Part shown: in pieces, positions 9,482 through 17,890 of the stretch | Layout: the number at the start of each line of letters is the position of its first letter | Position numbering within the stretch: position 1 is the first letter of the stretch | Source: Methanobacterium sp. | Lineage (GTDB): Archaea; Methanobacteriota; Methanobacteria; Methanobacteriales; Methanobacteriaceae | Reading direction: 5' to 3' | Length of the DNA: 64,000 nt | Assembly: GCF_038562635.1 (NCBI RefSeq) | Contig: NZ_JBCFBO010000001.1 | Location: 1,216,543 to 1,280,542, forward strand | Made by a program: the position numbers and the translations under genes | The notes under the pieces: generated by a model | The model's input: only the letters and a program-made list of their open reading frames with translations | Database searches by the model: none | Told to the model about the DNA's origin: nothing

Positions 9482-9970
9482 TTGACTATTAAAATTTTAA
9501 AGGATTTAAATTGCCCTATTCATTTAATTAATCACTCCAAGGCTGTTTGCATGAAAGCCTTGAAATTATCTTCTAATTTTGATGTTGATATCGAACTGGT
9601 AGAAACAGGCGCTCTACTCCATGATATTGGTAGATCTAAAACAAATGGCATAGATCATGCAATAGCAGGCGCAGAAATACTAAAAAACATGGGATTCCCA
9701 GATTCCATTGCAAATATTGCACTGAGGCATATAGGTGCAGGTATTCCAAAAGAAGAAGCAATACAGCTCGGTTTACCGCCACAAGATTATATTCCACTTA
9801 CACTCGAAGAAAAAATTGTCGCCCATGCAGATAATTTAACCCACTGGGACAAAGAAGTAAATTTAGATTTTGTAATTAAAAAGTGGAATGAAAGGCTTGG
9901 AGAAGATCATCCCTCAATCAAGAGGATTATTAAGCTCCATAATGAGATTGTAGGTTCTAATACTTATTAA
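9482..9970 (+). CDS. HD-domain phosphohydrolase, TIGR00295-like
   Basis: The 162-residue protein has metal-binding HD-domain ligands in the expected order: His18, His47-Asp48 (in GALLHDIGRSK), His83 and Asp117 (in VAHADNLTHW). The family members hydrolyse nucleotides or phosphomonoesters; the substrate here is unknown. Start is TTG at 9482 with GGGG about 8 bases upstream. It follows tfe on the same strand, a linkage that does not itself indicate a function. Confidence 0.8.
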   Translation: MTIKILKDLNCPIHLINHSKAVCMKALKLSSNFDVDIELVETGALLHDIGRSKTNGIDHAIAGAEILKNMGFPDSIANIALRHIGAGIPKEEAIQLGLPPQDYIPLTLEEKIVAHADNLTHWDKEVNLDFVIKKWNERLGEDHPSIKRIIKLHNEIVGSNTY

Positions 9971-9996
9971 TTTTCAGCTTTTTTTACTATATGTAA

Positions 9997-10782
9997 TTAT
10001 GTTTTCTTATTATCAATGATCTCAGATTTTTCATCCTGTTTAAAACTATTTGTATATTCCACCAGTTCAATTTTACAGCCAGACCCGATGGTTACATCAG
10101 TCCCTCTCACCACTTTTGCAGTTGTATTTTCAAGGTAAATACGGTCTCCTTCAATGATATCTGCAGTAAGTTCATTTTGTCTGCCAGGCGTGACAATAAG
10201 CTTAAGGCCTAAAAAGCTTAATTTTCCGCTTTTTTTAACTGTGATTTCTGATCCTCCAATTTCATGTACTTTACAAGGCCAGTATAAGTTTATTTTTACT
10301 ATATCTGCATTTAAAAGGCCATCAATTGTAAGACTTCCTTCTACAGTAAAAATTTCGGCATTACAATCCCCTGAAGTATTGATATTTCCAGTAACTTTAA
10401 CTTCGTCTGCAACTAATTCACCGTTAACTTCAAGTTCCCCCTGAACTTTAACTTTTTGAGCTTTTAGATCACCTTTAACATCTGCTTCGCCCCTTATGGT
10501 TACGTTACCTTCAGCTTTTAGGTTTCCATCGACTCCACCTTCTCCATTAACTTTAAAATCAGTGCAGTCAACATTTCCATCTAACATTCCTTCCCCCATT
10601 ATACTGACCGTATTTACTGCTTTTAAATTACCCTCTACTGTACCTTCTCCATTAATTTTAAGATCTTTACATTCAATATCCCCATTTATTCTTCCTTCTC
10701 CCATTATGCGGATTTTATTGTATTCTCCTCCAGATGAACTTCCAGATCCATAAATTTTTAAATCTTCAACTTTGTTTTCCAT
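9997..10782 (-). CDS. Polymer-forming (bactofilin/YhbE-F-like) beta-helix protein, copy 3
   Basis: The 261-residue protein is built of short imperfect repeats (INGEGTVEGNL-KA type, about 17-18 residues), which predict a right-handed beta-helix like bactofilins. It shares a conserved C-terminus with the two upstream paralogues: IEGDRIYLENT, AKVVRGTDV and CKIELVEY. It has no signal peptide. Bactofilins self-assemble into filaments; that is family knowledge. It has about two additional repeat turns compared with its 226- and 223-residue paralogues. It is the last gene of the accessory operon and is separated from the permease by a hairpin-rich spacer. Confidence 0.82.
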   Translation of the reverse strand: MENKVEDLKIYGSGSSSGGEYNKIRIMGEGRINGDIECKDLKINGEGTVEGNLKAVNTVSIMGEGMLDGNVDCTDFKVNGEGGVDGNLKAEGNVTIRGEADVKGDLKAQKVKVQGELEVNGELVADEVKVTGNINTSGDCNAEIFTVEGSLTIDGLLNADIVKINLYWPCKVHEIGGSEITVKKSGKLSFLGLKLIVTPGRQNELTADIIEGDRIYLENTTAKVVRGTDVTIGSGCKIELVEYTNSFKQDEKSEIIDNKKT

Positions 10783-10809
10783 AATAACCTCTCCTCAAAT
10801 AAAACCCGC

Positions 10810-10921
10810 AAAAATCACCGATTTTTGGGGGTGTTTGCAAATCTAAGCATGCAAATCCCTAAAAAATCTGCGATTTTTTGGGCAAAAAATGCAACGCATT
10901 TTTCTAAAATTCCATAATTTT
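10810..10921. repeat. Short hairpin array
   Basis: Four perfect or near-perfect hairpins stand in a row: AAAAATC acc GATTTTT (10810-10826), AAAAAATC tgc GATTTTTT (10861-10879), AAAAATGC aac GCATTTTT (10885-10903) and AAAATT ccat AATTTT (10906-10921). Three of four have a 3-nt loop. The array lies inside the operon, between the permease and the last polymer-forming gene, so it may affect transcript stability or reduce downstream expression. Confidence 0.6.
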
Positions 10922-10941
10922 CTAGCATTAAAGAAAGAGAA

Positions 10942-12036
10942 CTAATCCTCTTTCCAGCTAAATGTAGCTACCCCCAACCCAAACAGTATGATTCCAAGTA
11001 CTGCGACAATTGCCAGGTTAATAAATGCATCTCCCATATTTCCAGTAATCATAGAGCTCCTCAAACCTTCACTCAGGTAAGTTAAAGGAGATATTTTTGC
11101 CAAATACTGCAGGAACCACGGCATGTTCTCAACAGGTATTAACGTACCTGAAACGAACATCAATGGAAATGTTATAACTCCTACAGCGTTCATGGCCGAT
11201 TCTTCATTTTTAACGAAGTTTGCAACCACTATTCCAAACCCTGCAAACAGTGCAGTCCCAAGTACTATCAGCAGTAAACTTATCAGGTTGATATTTGGAT
11301 GTATGTTAAATACAAGCCATGCTATGAATACAGCTACTGCCAGGGAAAGAATCACCAACACAGTCCATGTGGTAATTCTTGCAGCGATCCATTCCTTACT
11401 TGAAAGGGGCGTGGTTGAAAGTTTTCTAAACACGCCAGTACTGCGTAATCTTGCAATGGTTCCCACTGCCATATTTGTAGCGGCAGACATTATGGTAATA
11501 GCAAGTATTCCTGGAAGCAGGAAGTCAAAGTAGTTCATTCCAGATGAAGCAGCTTCAGTTGGTTTTACATTAATAATATTTTTGGCACCTGCCATTTTCA
11601 TGTTAAAACCATTTGCAACCTGTTGAACCACAGAAACAGCTGCCATGGATGTAGATTTTGACTTATCGTAGTATATTGGCAAATCAGCACTAGGAAAACC
11701 ACCAGATCCTGTCGTTAAAATGTCTTGCCCAAATCCTTTAGGTATTTCAAGATATGCGGAGACTTTCCCATCTTTAAGCATCTGCTCCAGATTCATACCC
11801 GAACCATCTTTGAGTTCCAGTGCACCTGTAGAGTTCAGCGCCTGAATAAAAGAATTCGACATCTGTGAACCATCGTTATCCTGATAATATAATGTGATAG
11901 AGCCAGATTGACCACCAAATATGTATCCAAATAATAGGAATAAAACTATGGGAAATACAAACATCCAGAAAATATTCATTCTGTCCCGGAAGGTCTCTTT
12001 AAAACTGTATTTAATATCAGTGCTAATTCGTGACAT
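10942..12036 (-). CDS. ABC-2 type transporter permease (full length)
   Basis: The 364-residue ABC-2 permease begins with a cytosolic helix, TM1 (about 22-40), a large extracellular domain (about 45-165), then five membrane spans and a C-terminal end at FSWKED. It includes the family segment FDFLLPGILAITIMSAA. It pairs with the ATPase immediately upstream: the ATPase stop overlaps this ATG (TAAATG). Such pairs export drugs, lipids or surface components; the cargo is unknown. It is the paralogue of the shorter permease at 13718. Confidence 0.9.
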   Translation of the reverse strand: MSRISTDIKYSFKETFRDRMNIFWMFVFPIVLFLLFGYIFGGQSGSITLYYQDNDGSQMSNSFIQALNSTGALELKDGSGMNLEQMLKDGKVSAYLEIPKGFGQDILTTGSGGFPSADLPIYYDKSKSTSMAAVSVVQQVANGFNMKMAGAKNIINVKPTEAASSGMNYFDFLLPGILAITIMSAATNMAVGTIARLRSTGVFRKLSTTPLSSKEWIAARITTWTVLVILSLAVAVFIAWLVFNIHPNINLISLLLIVLGTALFAGFGIVVANFVKNEESAMNAVGVITFPLMFVSGTLIPVENMPWFLQYLAKISPLTYLSEGLRSSMITGNMGDAFINLAIVAVLGIILFGLGVATFSWKED

Positions 12037-12966
12037 TTATTTTCCCCCCTCAACAAGTTTGTCCCCAGTTAAATTTAAAAATACATCTTCAAGAGTTGCT
12101 TTTTTAACGTAAAGCTCTTCACATGTTAAACCATTTGCATTAATAATAGATATTGCCTCGGACATGCTCTTCATTCCATTTCCTTCTTCTAATTCTACCA
12201 AAATGTCATTACCTTCAACTTTACAATCAGGGATAGCTTTAATAAGTTCACCTCTTGTATGTTCGTCACATTCTCGGATAATAAGCATATTACCCCCACC
12301 GTAACGGTTTATTAAGTCTTCAGGGGTTCCTTCAGCAATAATATGGCCGTTATGTAAGACGCACACCTTACCTGCAAGATAGTGGGCCTCATCCATATAA
12401 TGAGTTGTAAGAAATACAGTCTTACCCTGTTTTTTTAATTCCTTAACTGCATCCCATACATCTCTTCTTGCTTTTGGGTCAAGACCAGTACTTGGTTCAT
12501 CAAGAAAAACTATTTCAGGATCGTTAACCAGAGATATAGCAATTCCCACGCGCTGTTTTAAGCCTCCGGAAAGATCCTTAAATAAAGTGTCTCTTTTATG
12601 CTCTAAACCCAACATTTTGACTAAATCATCGACTTCAAGATGTTTTGGATACATTTGAGCGAAATAATCGATATTTTCATATACTGTCAACCATTCAAAT
12701 GCATTAAAATCCTGTGGAAGCACGCCAATTTTTTGTTTAACTTTCATTTCGTCTTTTTTAATGTCAAATCCAAGAATATTTACAGAACCAGCAGTTGAAC
12801 TTTTAAGACATTCCATTATTTCAACTGTTGTAGTCTTCCCTGCACCATTAGGTCCAAGGAAAGCAAATATTTCACCTTTTTTAATATTAAATGATATGTT
12901 ATCTACTGCAGTGAAATCCCCATATTTTTTTACCAGAGATTTCACTTCAATTACGTTATTTGTCAT
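12037..12966 (-). CDS. ABC transporter ATP-binding protein, copy 2
   Basis: The 309-residue DrrA/CcmA-like ATPase powers the ABC-2 permease. Walker A GPNGAGKT (38-45), Q-loop LPQD, signature LSGGLKQR (132-139), Walker B IVFLDEP (152-158) and the H-loop TTHYMDE are all present. The C-terminal extension of about 90 residues is typical of this subfamily. It is a close paralogue of the ATPase at 14478, with the same length and layout. The ATG follows a GGTGGAAATA sequence. Confidence 0.93.
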   Translation of the reverse strand: MTNNVIEVKSLVKKYGDFTAVDNISFNIKKGEIFAFLGPNGAGKTTTVEIMECLKSSTAGSVNILGFDIKKDEMKVKQKIGVLPQDFNAFEWLTVYENIDYFAQMYPKHLEVDDLVKMLGLEHKRDTLFKDLSGGLKQRVGIAISLVNDPEIVFLDEPSTGLDPKARRDVWDAVKELKKQGKTVFLTTHYMDEAHYLAGKVCVLHNGHIIAEGTPEDLINRYGGGNMLIIRECDEHTRGELIKAIPDCKVEGNDILVELEEGNGMKSMSEAISIINANGLTCEELYVKKATLEDVFLNLTGDKLVEGGK

Positions 12967-12995
12967 ATTTCCACCTTAAACTAAACAATTTATAA

Positions 12996-13676
12996 TCATA
13001 TCTGCCTGTAATCGCCCACTTCTGCTTTTTCATCCTGTTTGAAACTTTCATTGTATTCCACAAGTTCAATTTCACATTCAGGCCCTAATTCTACATTATT
13101 TCCCCTTACAACTTTAGCACATGTATTCTCGAGGTAAACATCATCTCCCTCGATAACATCTGCATTAAGGCCTTTATCGTGCCCATGCGGCCAGATAAAA
13201 TTTTTTAGACCTCTTAATCCAAACCGGCTCATTCTTTTAACCGTAATTTTCTCACCGCCAATTTCGCGTGCTCTGGAGGGTCCATGTAAATTAAGTCTTA
13301 ATTCACCTGCATTTAAGAGGCCTTCGACTGCAAACATGCCGTCTACACGGAACATTTCAGCGTTGCAGTCCCCTCCAATATTGATATTTCCATAGGTTTC
13401 AGCCTCTTCTACAGACAAATTCCATTCAATATGTGTCATACCCTTAACTTTAACTTTCTCAGCGCTCAAATCCCCTTTTATTGAGCTATTACCATTAATT
13501 TTAAAGGATTCTGCTTTTGTATTGCCTTTAACATTACCCTGTCCATTAACTCTCAAGTAAACACATTCCAGATCGCCGTTTATACTTCCATTTCCATTTA
13601 TAGTTACAGAGTTGTATTTACCCCCGGCTGAACTTCCATGACCGTTGATTTTCAGGTCAGATATTCCATTTTCCAT
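12996..13676 (-). CDS. Polymer-forming (bactofilin/YhbE-F-like) beta-helix protein, copy 2
   Basis: The 226-residue beta-helix-type protein begins MENGISDLKINGHGSSAGG. Repeats of the type INGNGSINGDLEC and VNGQGNVKGNTKA follow, then the shared C-terminal domain (VIEGDDVYLENT, AKVVRGNNVELG, EIELVEY). The ATG at 13676 is chosen because an in-frame ATG/GTG at 13688/13685 overlaps the GGTGAT site. It is separated by about 40 bp from the short permease upstream and 29 bp from the ATPase downstream, so it lies inside the operon. Confidence 0.82.
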   Translation of the reverse strand: MENGISDLKINGHGSSAGGKYNSVTINGNGSINGDLECVYLRVNGQGNVKGNTKAESFKINGNSSIKGDLSAEKVKVKGMTHIEWNLSVEEAETYGNINIGGDCNAEMFRVDGMFAVEGLLNAGELRLNLHGPSRAREIGGEKITVKRMSRFGLRGLKNFIWPHGHDKGLNADVIEGDDVYLENTCAKVVRGNNVELGPECEIELVEYNESFKQDEKAEVGDYRQI

Positions 13677-13717
13677 AATAATCACCATTAAACTATTTTA
13701 ATTTTCGGACAAACTTT

Positions 13718-14476
13718 TTAATCCTCTTTCCAGTTGAATAACGCGACTCCTACACCAAAAAGTAATATTCCAAGTCCTGCAACAATTAACAGGTCAGTGA
13801 CTGCGTTTCCAGTATTTCCTGTAATCATCGAACTTCTAAGACCTTCGCTTAAGTAGGTTAAAGGCGATATTTTCGTCAGGAACTGCAGGAACCATGGCAT
13901 AGTTTCTACAGGTATGAAAGTCCCTGAAACAAGCGTTAACAGAAACGCTGTGCCCATTGTAACAGTAAATGCAGCTCCTTCATTTTTAATGAAGTTTGCA
14001 ACAAGTATTCCAAATCCTACAAACAATGCAGTCCCAGCGACCATTAATAGCAGGCTTATCAGATTGATGTTTGGATGTATGCCAATTATCAGCCAGGCTG
14101 CAAAAATGGCTACGGCCAGTGAAAGAAGTGTTAAGATAGTCCACATAACGATCCTTGCAGCAATCCATTCCATGTTTGAAATTGGTGTTGTTGCAAGTTT
14201 TCGAAATACTCCAGAATTGCGGTAGTTGACAATAGTTCCTGCAGCCATTTGTGCACCAGTCATCGTAATAAAAATAGCCAGTATCCCCGGAAGCAGGAAA
14301 TCAAAATAGTTCATACCAGAAGATGCATTATTCTGTAATTGACTTCCCAGACCCCCCAACACATTTCCTAACAACAGAAACAGAATAGTTGGGAATATGA
14401 AGAAAATAGCAATATTTGTTTTGTCATTAAAAGTTTCTATGAAACTGTATTTAAGGTCAGTGCTAATTCTTGACAC
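13718..14476 (-). CDS. ABC-2 type permease lacking the extracellular domain
   Basis: The 252-residue permease aligns with the 364-residue paralogue except for a block of about 112 residues between TM1 and TM2. It jumps from LLGNVLGGLG almost directly to ASSGMNYFDFLLPG. All six spans appear to remain. The start is GTG at 14476, matching the paralogue (M/VSRISTD) and placed 8 bases after GGGGG; a longer TTG start at 14494 overlaps that ribosome site. The lost domain may alter cargo specificity or make this a partner of a different assembly. Confidence 0.85.
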   Translation of the reverse strand: MSRISTDLKYSFIETFNDKTNIAIFFIFPTILFLLLGNVLGGLGSQLQNNASSGMNYFDFLLPGILAIFITMTGAQMAAGTIVNYRNSGVFRKLATTPISNMEWIAARIVMWTILTLLSLAVAIFAAWLIIGIHPNINLISLLLMVAGTALFVGFGILVANFIKNEGAAFTVTMGTAFLLTLVSGTFIPVETMPWFLQFLTKISPLTYLSEGLRSSMITGNTGNAVTDLLIVAGLGILLFGVGVALFNWKED

Positions 14477-14477
14477 T

Positions 14478-15407
14478 TTATTTTCCCCCTTCAATTAAGT
14501 TATCACCAGTTAAATTTAAAAATACCTCTTCAAGCGTTGCTTTTTTAATGTATAATTCTTCACATGTTGATTTATCTGTATCAATGATAGAAGCTGCCTT
14601 AGATATTATTTTCATATCATCTTCGCCAGACAATTTCACCAATATATTATCACCATCAATAGTGTATTCGGGGACAGTTTTGATAAGTTCATTTTTCGCT
14701 TTTTCGCTACATTTTCGGATAATTAGCATCTTATCGCCACCATAACGACTTATTAATTCTTCAGACGTTCCTTCAGCAATAATTTGACCATTGTGTAATA
14801 TACATACTCTATCAGCAAGATTTTGGGCCTCCTCCATATAATGAGTTGTAAGAACTATTGTCTTACCATGAACTTTTAAATCTTCTATTGCATTCCATAC
14901 ATCTCTTCTTGCCTTTGGGTCAAGACCAGTGGTTGGTTCATCCAGAAAAACTATATCTGGATCATTTACCAAAGATATTGCGATTCCTACTCGCTGTTTA
15001 AGACCACCAGAAAGATACATAAATAACGTATCTCGTTTGTCCTCCAAACCCAACATTTTGATGAGACTGTCCACATTTACGTGTTTTGGATACATCTGAG
15101 CGAAATAATCAATGTTTTGGTAAACTGTTAGCAATACAGATACGCCGAAATCCTGAGGGAGAACACCAATCCTCTGTTTAATTTCTATTTCATCTTTTTT
15201 TATGTCATATCCCAGAATTTTTATGGATCCTGCGGTTAAACTTTTAAGACACTCCATCATTTCGACTGTAGTTGTTTTTCCTGCCCCATTAGGACCTAAA
15301 AATGCAAATACTTCACCTTTTTTGATATTAAAAGATATATCATCTACAGCAGTGAAATCACCATATTTCTTTACAAGCAATTTAACTTCAATTACATTTT
15401 TTACCAT
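14478..15407 (-). CDS. ABC transporter ATP-binding protein, copy 1
   Basis: The 309-residue ATPase has Walker A GPNGAGKT (38-45), signature LSGGLKQR (132-139), Walker B IVFLDEP and an intact H-loop TTHYMEE. Start ATG 15407 follows GGTGAAAAT; the longer frame to 15449 has no ribosome site and would add residues absent from the paralogue. It ends one base before the GTG of the short permease, so the two are coupled. It is the first of two near-duplicate ATPases in this operon. Confidence 0.93.
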   Translation of the reverse strand: MVKNVIEVKLLVKKYGDFTAVDDISFNIKKGEVFAFLGPNGAGKTTTVEMMECLKSLTAGSIKILGYDIKKDEIEIKQRIGVLPQDFGVSVLLTVYQNIDYFAQMYPKHVNVDSLIKMLGLEDKRDTLFMYLSGGLKQRVGIAISLVNDPDIVFLDEPTTGLDPKARRDVWNAIEDLKVHGKTIVLTTHYMEEAQNLADRVCILHNGQIIAEGTSEELISRYGGDKMLIIRKCSEKAKNELIKTVPEYTIDGDNILVKLSGEDDMKIISKAASIIDTDKSTCEELYIKKATLEEVFLNLTGDNLIEGGK

Positions 15408-15453
15408 ATTTTCACCTAAAAAAGCATTCATAAGCTCAAAATTAAACATTTAA

Positions 15454-16125
15454 TCAGTATATATTTTTATGAGTCCTTACTTCAGACTTTTTATCCTGTT
15501 TGAAATCATCTTTGTATTCTACAAGTTCAATTTCACAACCTGGCCCTATCTCTATGTTATTTCCCCTTACAACCCTAGCTTGAGTATTCTCAAGGTAAAT
15601 ATCATCTCCTTCAATGGTCCTCACAGTAAGTTCTTTACCTTGCATCATACCTTTTAAGCCTAAAAAGCCACTTTTTCCTTTTCTTTTAACTGTAATGTTT
15701 TCGCCACCAATTTCTTGTGCTTTAGATGCTCCATATAATCTGAGTTCCAATTCACCTGCATTTAAAAGTCCTTCGATTGCAAACGTGCCTTCTATTTTGA
15801 AAACTTCAGCATTACAATCTCCATCAACACTGATACTTCCATAAGTTTCAGCATTATCTATAGATACATTCCCCTCAATGTTAGCATTACCATAAATTTT
15901 GGCTTTTTCTGCTTCAAGATTTCCTTTAATTGAATTAGTGCCGTACACATCAACAGACTCAGCTTTTACATTGCCATTTATATCACATCGCCCATTAATT
16001 TTCAATTTGATACAGTCCAGATCACCGTTTATTATTCCTTCTCCATTTATAATTACAGAGTTATATTTTCCCCCACCAGAACTTCCATGACCGTTGATTT
16101 TCAGGTCAGATATTCCTTTTTCCAT
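15454..16125 (-). CDS. Polymer-forming (bactofilin/YhbE-F-like) beta-helix protein, copy 1
   Basis: The 223-residue protein begins MEKGISDLKINGHGSSGGG. It has INGEGIINGDLDC-type repeats and the shared C-terminal domain (TIEGDDIYLENT, ARVVRGNNIEIG, CEIELVEY). Start ATG 16125 is preceded by GGTGAT. Its upstream neighbour is the DUF4004 regulator, whose stop lies 12 bp before this ATG. The closest arrangement known to me is Bacillus yhbD-yhbE-yhbF, where a DUF4004 protein is followed by polymer-forming proteins; the shared gene set suggests bacterial transfer, which is inference. Confidence 0.82.
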   Translation of the reverse strand: MEKGISDLKINGHGSSGGGKYNSVIINGEGIINGDLDCIKLKINGRCDINGNVKAESVDVYGTNSIKGNLEAEKAKIYGNANIEGNVSIDNAETYGSISVDGDCNAEVFKIEGTFAIEGLLNAGELELRLYGASKAQEIGGENITVKRKGKSGFLGLKGMMQGKELTVRTIEGDDIYLENTQARVVRGNNIEIGPGCEIELVEYKDDFKQDKKSEVRTHKNIY

Positions 16126-16136
16126 AATAATCACCA

Positions 16137-16760
16137 TTAAGCTATTTTAATTTTTAATTCCTCGATTAAATCTGAAAGATTCATCCTTTCAATGATTTTC
16201 ATACTGCTTTCAAAATAAATATCACAAACATTCGAGACCAGACAGCAGCTTGAAATTCCAAGTTTACGCAGGAAAAGCAATTCTCCACCTTTTCCCTTAA
16301 ATTTAGGATATTCTTCCTCTAAAAGGTTTAATATTATTTCTCCCTCGTCAAAATTGATTTTTCCAGATTCAAACATTTTGTCTAAAGTATACAGATAAAG
16401 CATCTTTCCAAAGGCAAATTTCTCTACTTCGCCCCTCTTTTGTGTGTAAAAATCAAGGGTAGTTTTTGAAACAATGTTCCGTTCCACTAACTTCTCACTT
16501 TCAAACACCGTTTCCATCAAGTTTGGGGAAAGCATTTCCGCCAGATCATCTAAAGATACGTCTCCTTTCATGTTTTTTATCTTTTCAACCCTGTCCAATA
16601 TCCTATCCCTTGGAAAAAATGTTTCCTGACCTGTAAATGTAGACTTCTTAATGAACCATTCTTCAGGTATAAGGTTTTTCCGTTTCCAGCGGTAAAGCTG
16701 GCCGTAGGAAATCCCGGTCAATTCCAAAAGTTCTTTTTTGGATATTAATTCATTTTCCAT
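16137..16760 (-). CDS. DUF4004 (YhbD-like) MerR-type HTH protein
   Basis: The 207-residue protein begins with a MerR-like helix-turn-helix (ISKKELLELTGISYGQLYRW, residues 5-24). A wing with WFIKKSTFTGQETFFPRDRI follows, matching YhbD/DUF4004. The C-terminal half is helical and of unknown function. It heads the operon of polymer-forming proteins and ABC exporters and is the likely regulator of it. The ATG follows GGGGGTGAG. A pair of 18-bp direct repeats sits just below a TATA box upstream (16845-16891). Confidence 0.8.
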   Translation of the reverse strand: MENELISKKELLELTGISYGQLYRWKRKNLIPEEWFIKKSTFTGQETFFPRDRILDRVEKIKNMKGDVSLDDLAEMLSPNLMETVFESEKLVERNIVSKTTLDFYTQKRGEVEKFAFGKMLYLYTLDKMFESGKINFDEGEIILNLLEEEYPKFKGKGGELLFLRKLGISSCCLVSNVCDIYFESSMKIIERMNLSDLIEELKIKIA

Positions 16761-17059
16761 GAGTAACTCACCCCCATTGTGGCTATTTTTATTAATGAAG
16801 CATCTAAAAACTTGATTAGTTTAAATTATAATCAAAGTACCAGCAACATCATTACACTAACTTCACGTAACATAACATTGTTACACTAACTATATAAAGA
16901 TTACCTTCAAACTAAAAATAAAAATAAATTTTTAACACACCCCACTTACCAAAATTCCAGACATAAAAATATAATAATTACCGCACATATCTATACTAAT
17001 ACAAGTTCAACTGATTTCACAAGTTTACTCTGTTAATTTCACCAAATGAGGTAAAAATA
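16761..17059. other. Divergent promoter region between DUF4004 and tfuA
   Basis: This 299-bp AT-rich spacer has no coding frame. On the minus strand a TATA-like CTTTATATAG (around 16890-16899) is followed directly by two 18-bp direct repeats, described separately. The right part should carry the tfuA promoter; no clear element was recognised there. Confidence 0.5.
16845..16891 (-). promoter_or_regulatory. Two direct repeats below the TATA box of the DUF4004 operon
   Basis: AACATCATTACACTAACT (16845-16862) and AACATTGTTACACTAACT (16874-16891) match at 16 of 18 positions and are spaced 29 bp apart. They lie 85-131 bp upstream of the DUF4004 start, between its TATA-like sequence and the likely transcription start. 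This position suits a repressor operator, perhaps for the DUF4004 protein itself. Confidence 0.5.
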
Positions 17060-17710
17060 TTGAATTTAAACAAAAAGAATATCATAATCTTTCTCGGACC
17101 ATCACTGAGTGCTGATGAAGCTTCCAAAATATTAGATGCAGATTATCGTCCCCCAATACAGAGAGGAGATGTAACAGCCGCCCTACAGGATAATCCGGAC
17201 ATAATTGGGATTATAGATGGTGTTTTTCACCAGCAACCTGCAGTTTCCCACCGCGAGATATTAGATGCCCTTAAAAAAGGCGTTAACGTTGTGGGCGGTG
17301 CGAGTATGGGTGCACTCAGGGCATCAGAGCTTGATGGCTTTGGAATGGTTGGGATAGGTTATGTTTACAACCAGTATAAAAACGGCTTTATTGAATCTGA
17401 TGATGATGTAGCTATTGTTATTAATCCATTAAATTTAGAACAGCTCTCAGATTCACTTGTCAGCATGGAATACAACTTCAAAAAGATGCTTGAGGAAGGA
17501 ATAATATCTGAAGAAGAATTTAACAGATTACTTAAAACTGCAAAATCTATTTTCTATCCAAAAAGAACCTATGATCTGGTTTTTAAGAGTGTTGATATTG
17601 ATAAAGGTAGAATTAAAGAACTTGAAAGATTTTTAGATGAAAAAGGAATTGATATTAAACAACAAGATGCAGTTGATGTTATAAAATACATTAAAAACAT
17701 GACCGAATGA
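17060..17710 (+). CDS. tfuA: TfuA-like protein (methyl-CoM reductase thioglycine factor)
   Basis: The 216-residue TfuA core protein begins IIIFLGPSLSADEA. It carries the family segments ADYRPPIQRGDV, IIGIIDGVFHQQPAVSHREIL and GGASMGALRASEL. In methanogens TfuA works with YcaO to make the thioglycine of McrA. YcaO is not in this window. Start TTG 17060 follows GAGGT. Its 3' end is repeated twice downstream (17731-17810), and the LarE-like sulfur transferase follows on the same strand. Confidence 0.88.
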   Translation: MNLNKKNIIIFLGPSLSADEASKILDADYRPPIQRGDVTAALQDNPDIIGIIDGVFHQQPAVSHREILDALKKGVNVVGGASMGALRASELDGFGMVGIGYVYNQYKNGFIESDDDVAIVINPLNLEQLSDSLVSMEYNFKKMLEEGIISEEEFNRLLKTAKSIFYPKRTYDLVFKSVDIDKGRIKELERFLDEKGIDIKQQDAVDVIKYIKNMTE

Positions 17711-17810
17711 ATAACAATTTCATAAGATACCATTGATGTTATAAAATACATTACAAGTGAAAAACAGCAATCATAAATACAGTTGATGTTACAATACATT
17801 AAAAACATGA
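17671..17810 (+). repeat. Degenerate repeats of the tfuA 3' end
   Basis: The last coding stretch of tfuA (about 17671-17702, AGTTGATGTTATAAAATACA and on) recurs in degenerate form at 17731-17760 and 17781-17810, each ending near an ATGA/GTGA. They are imperfect and outside the frame, so they look like old tandem duplications of the gene's C-terminal codons. Confidence 0.65.
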
Positions 17811-17890
17811 TAGACTAATAAAATTAATTCTAACACACTATTTAATTATTAAACTGAATTTACTGCGTATTGAATTTTAAGGATGAGTTT

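Noticed and set aside
12037..15407. Two near-identical ATPase genes as an assembly artefact
   Set aside because: They differ at many positions including synonymous changes, and the permeases and polymer proteins also differ.
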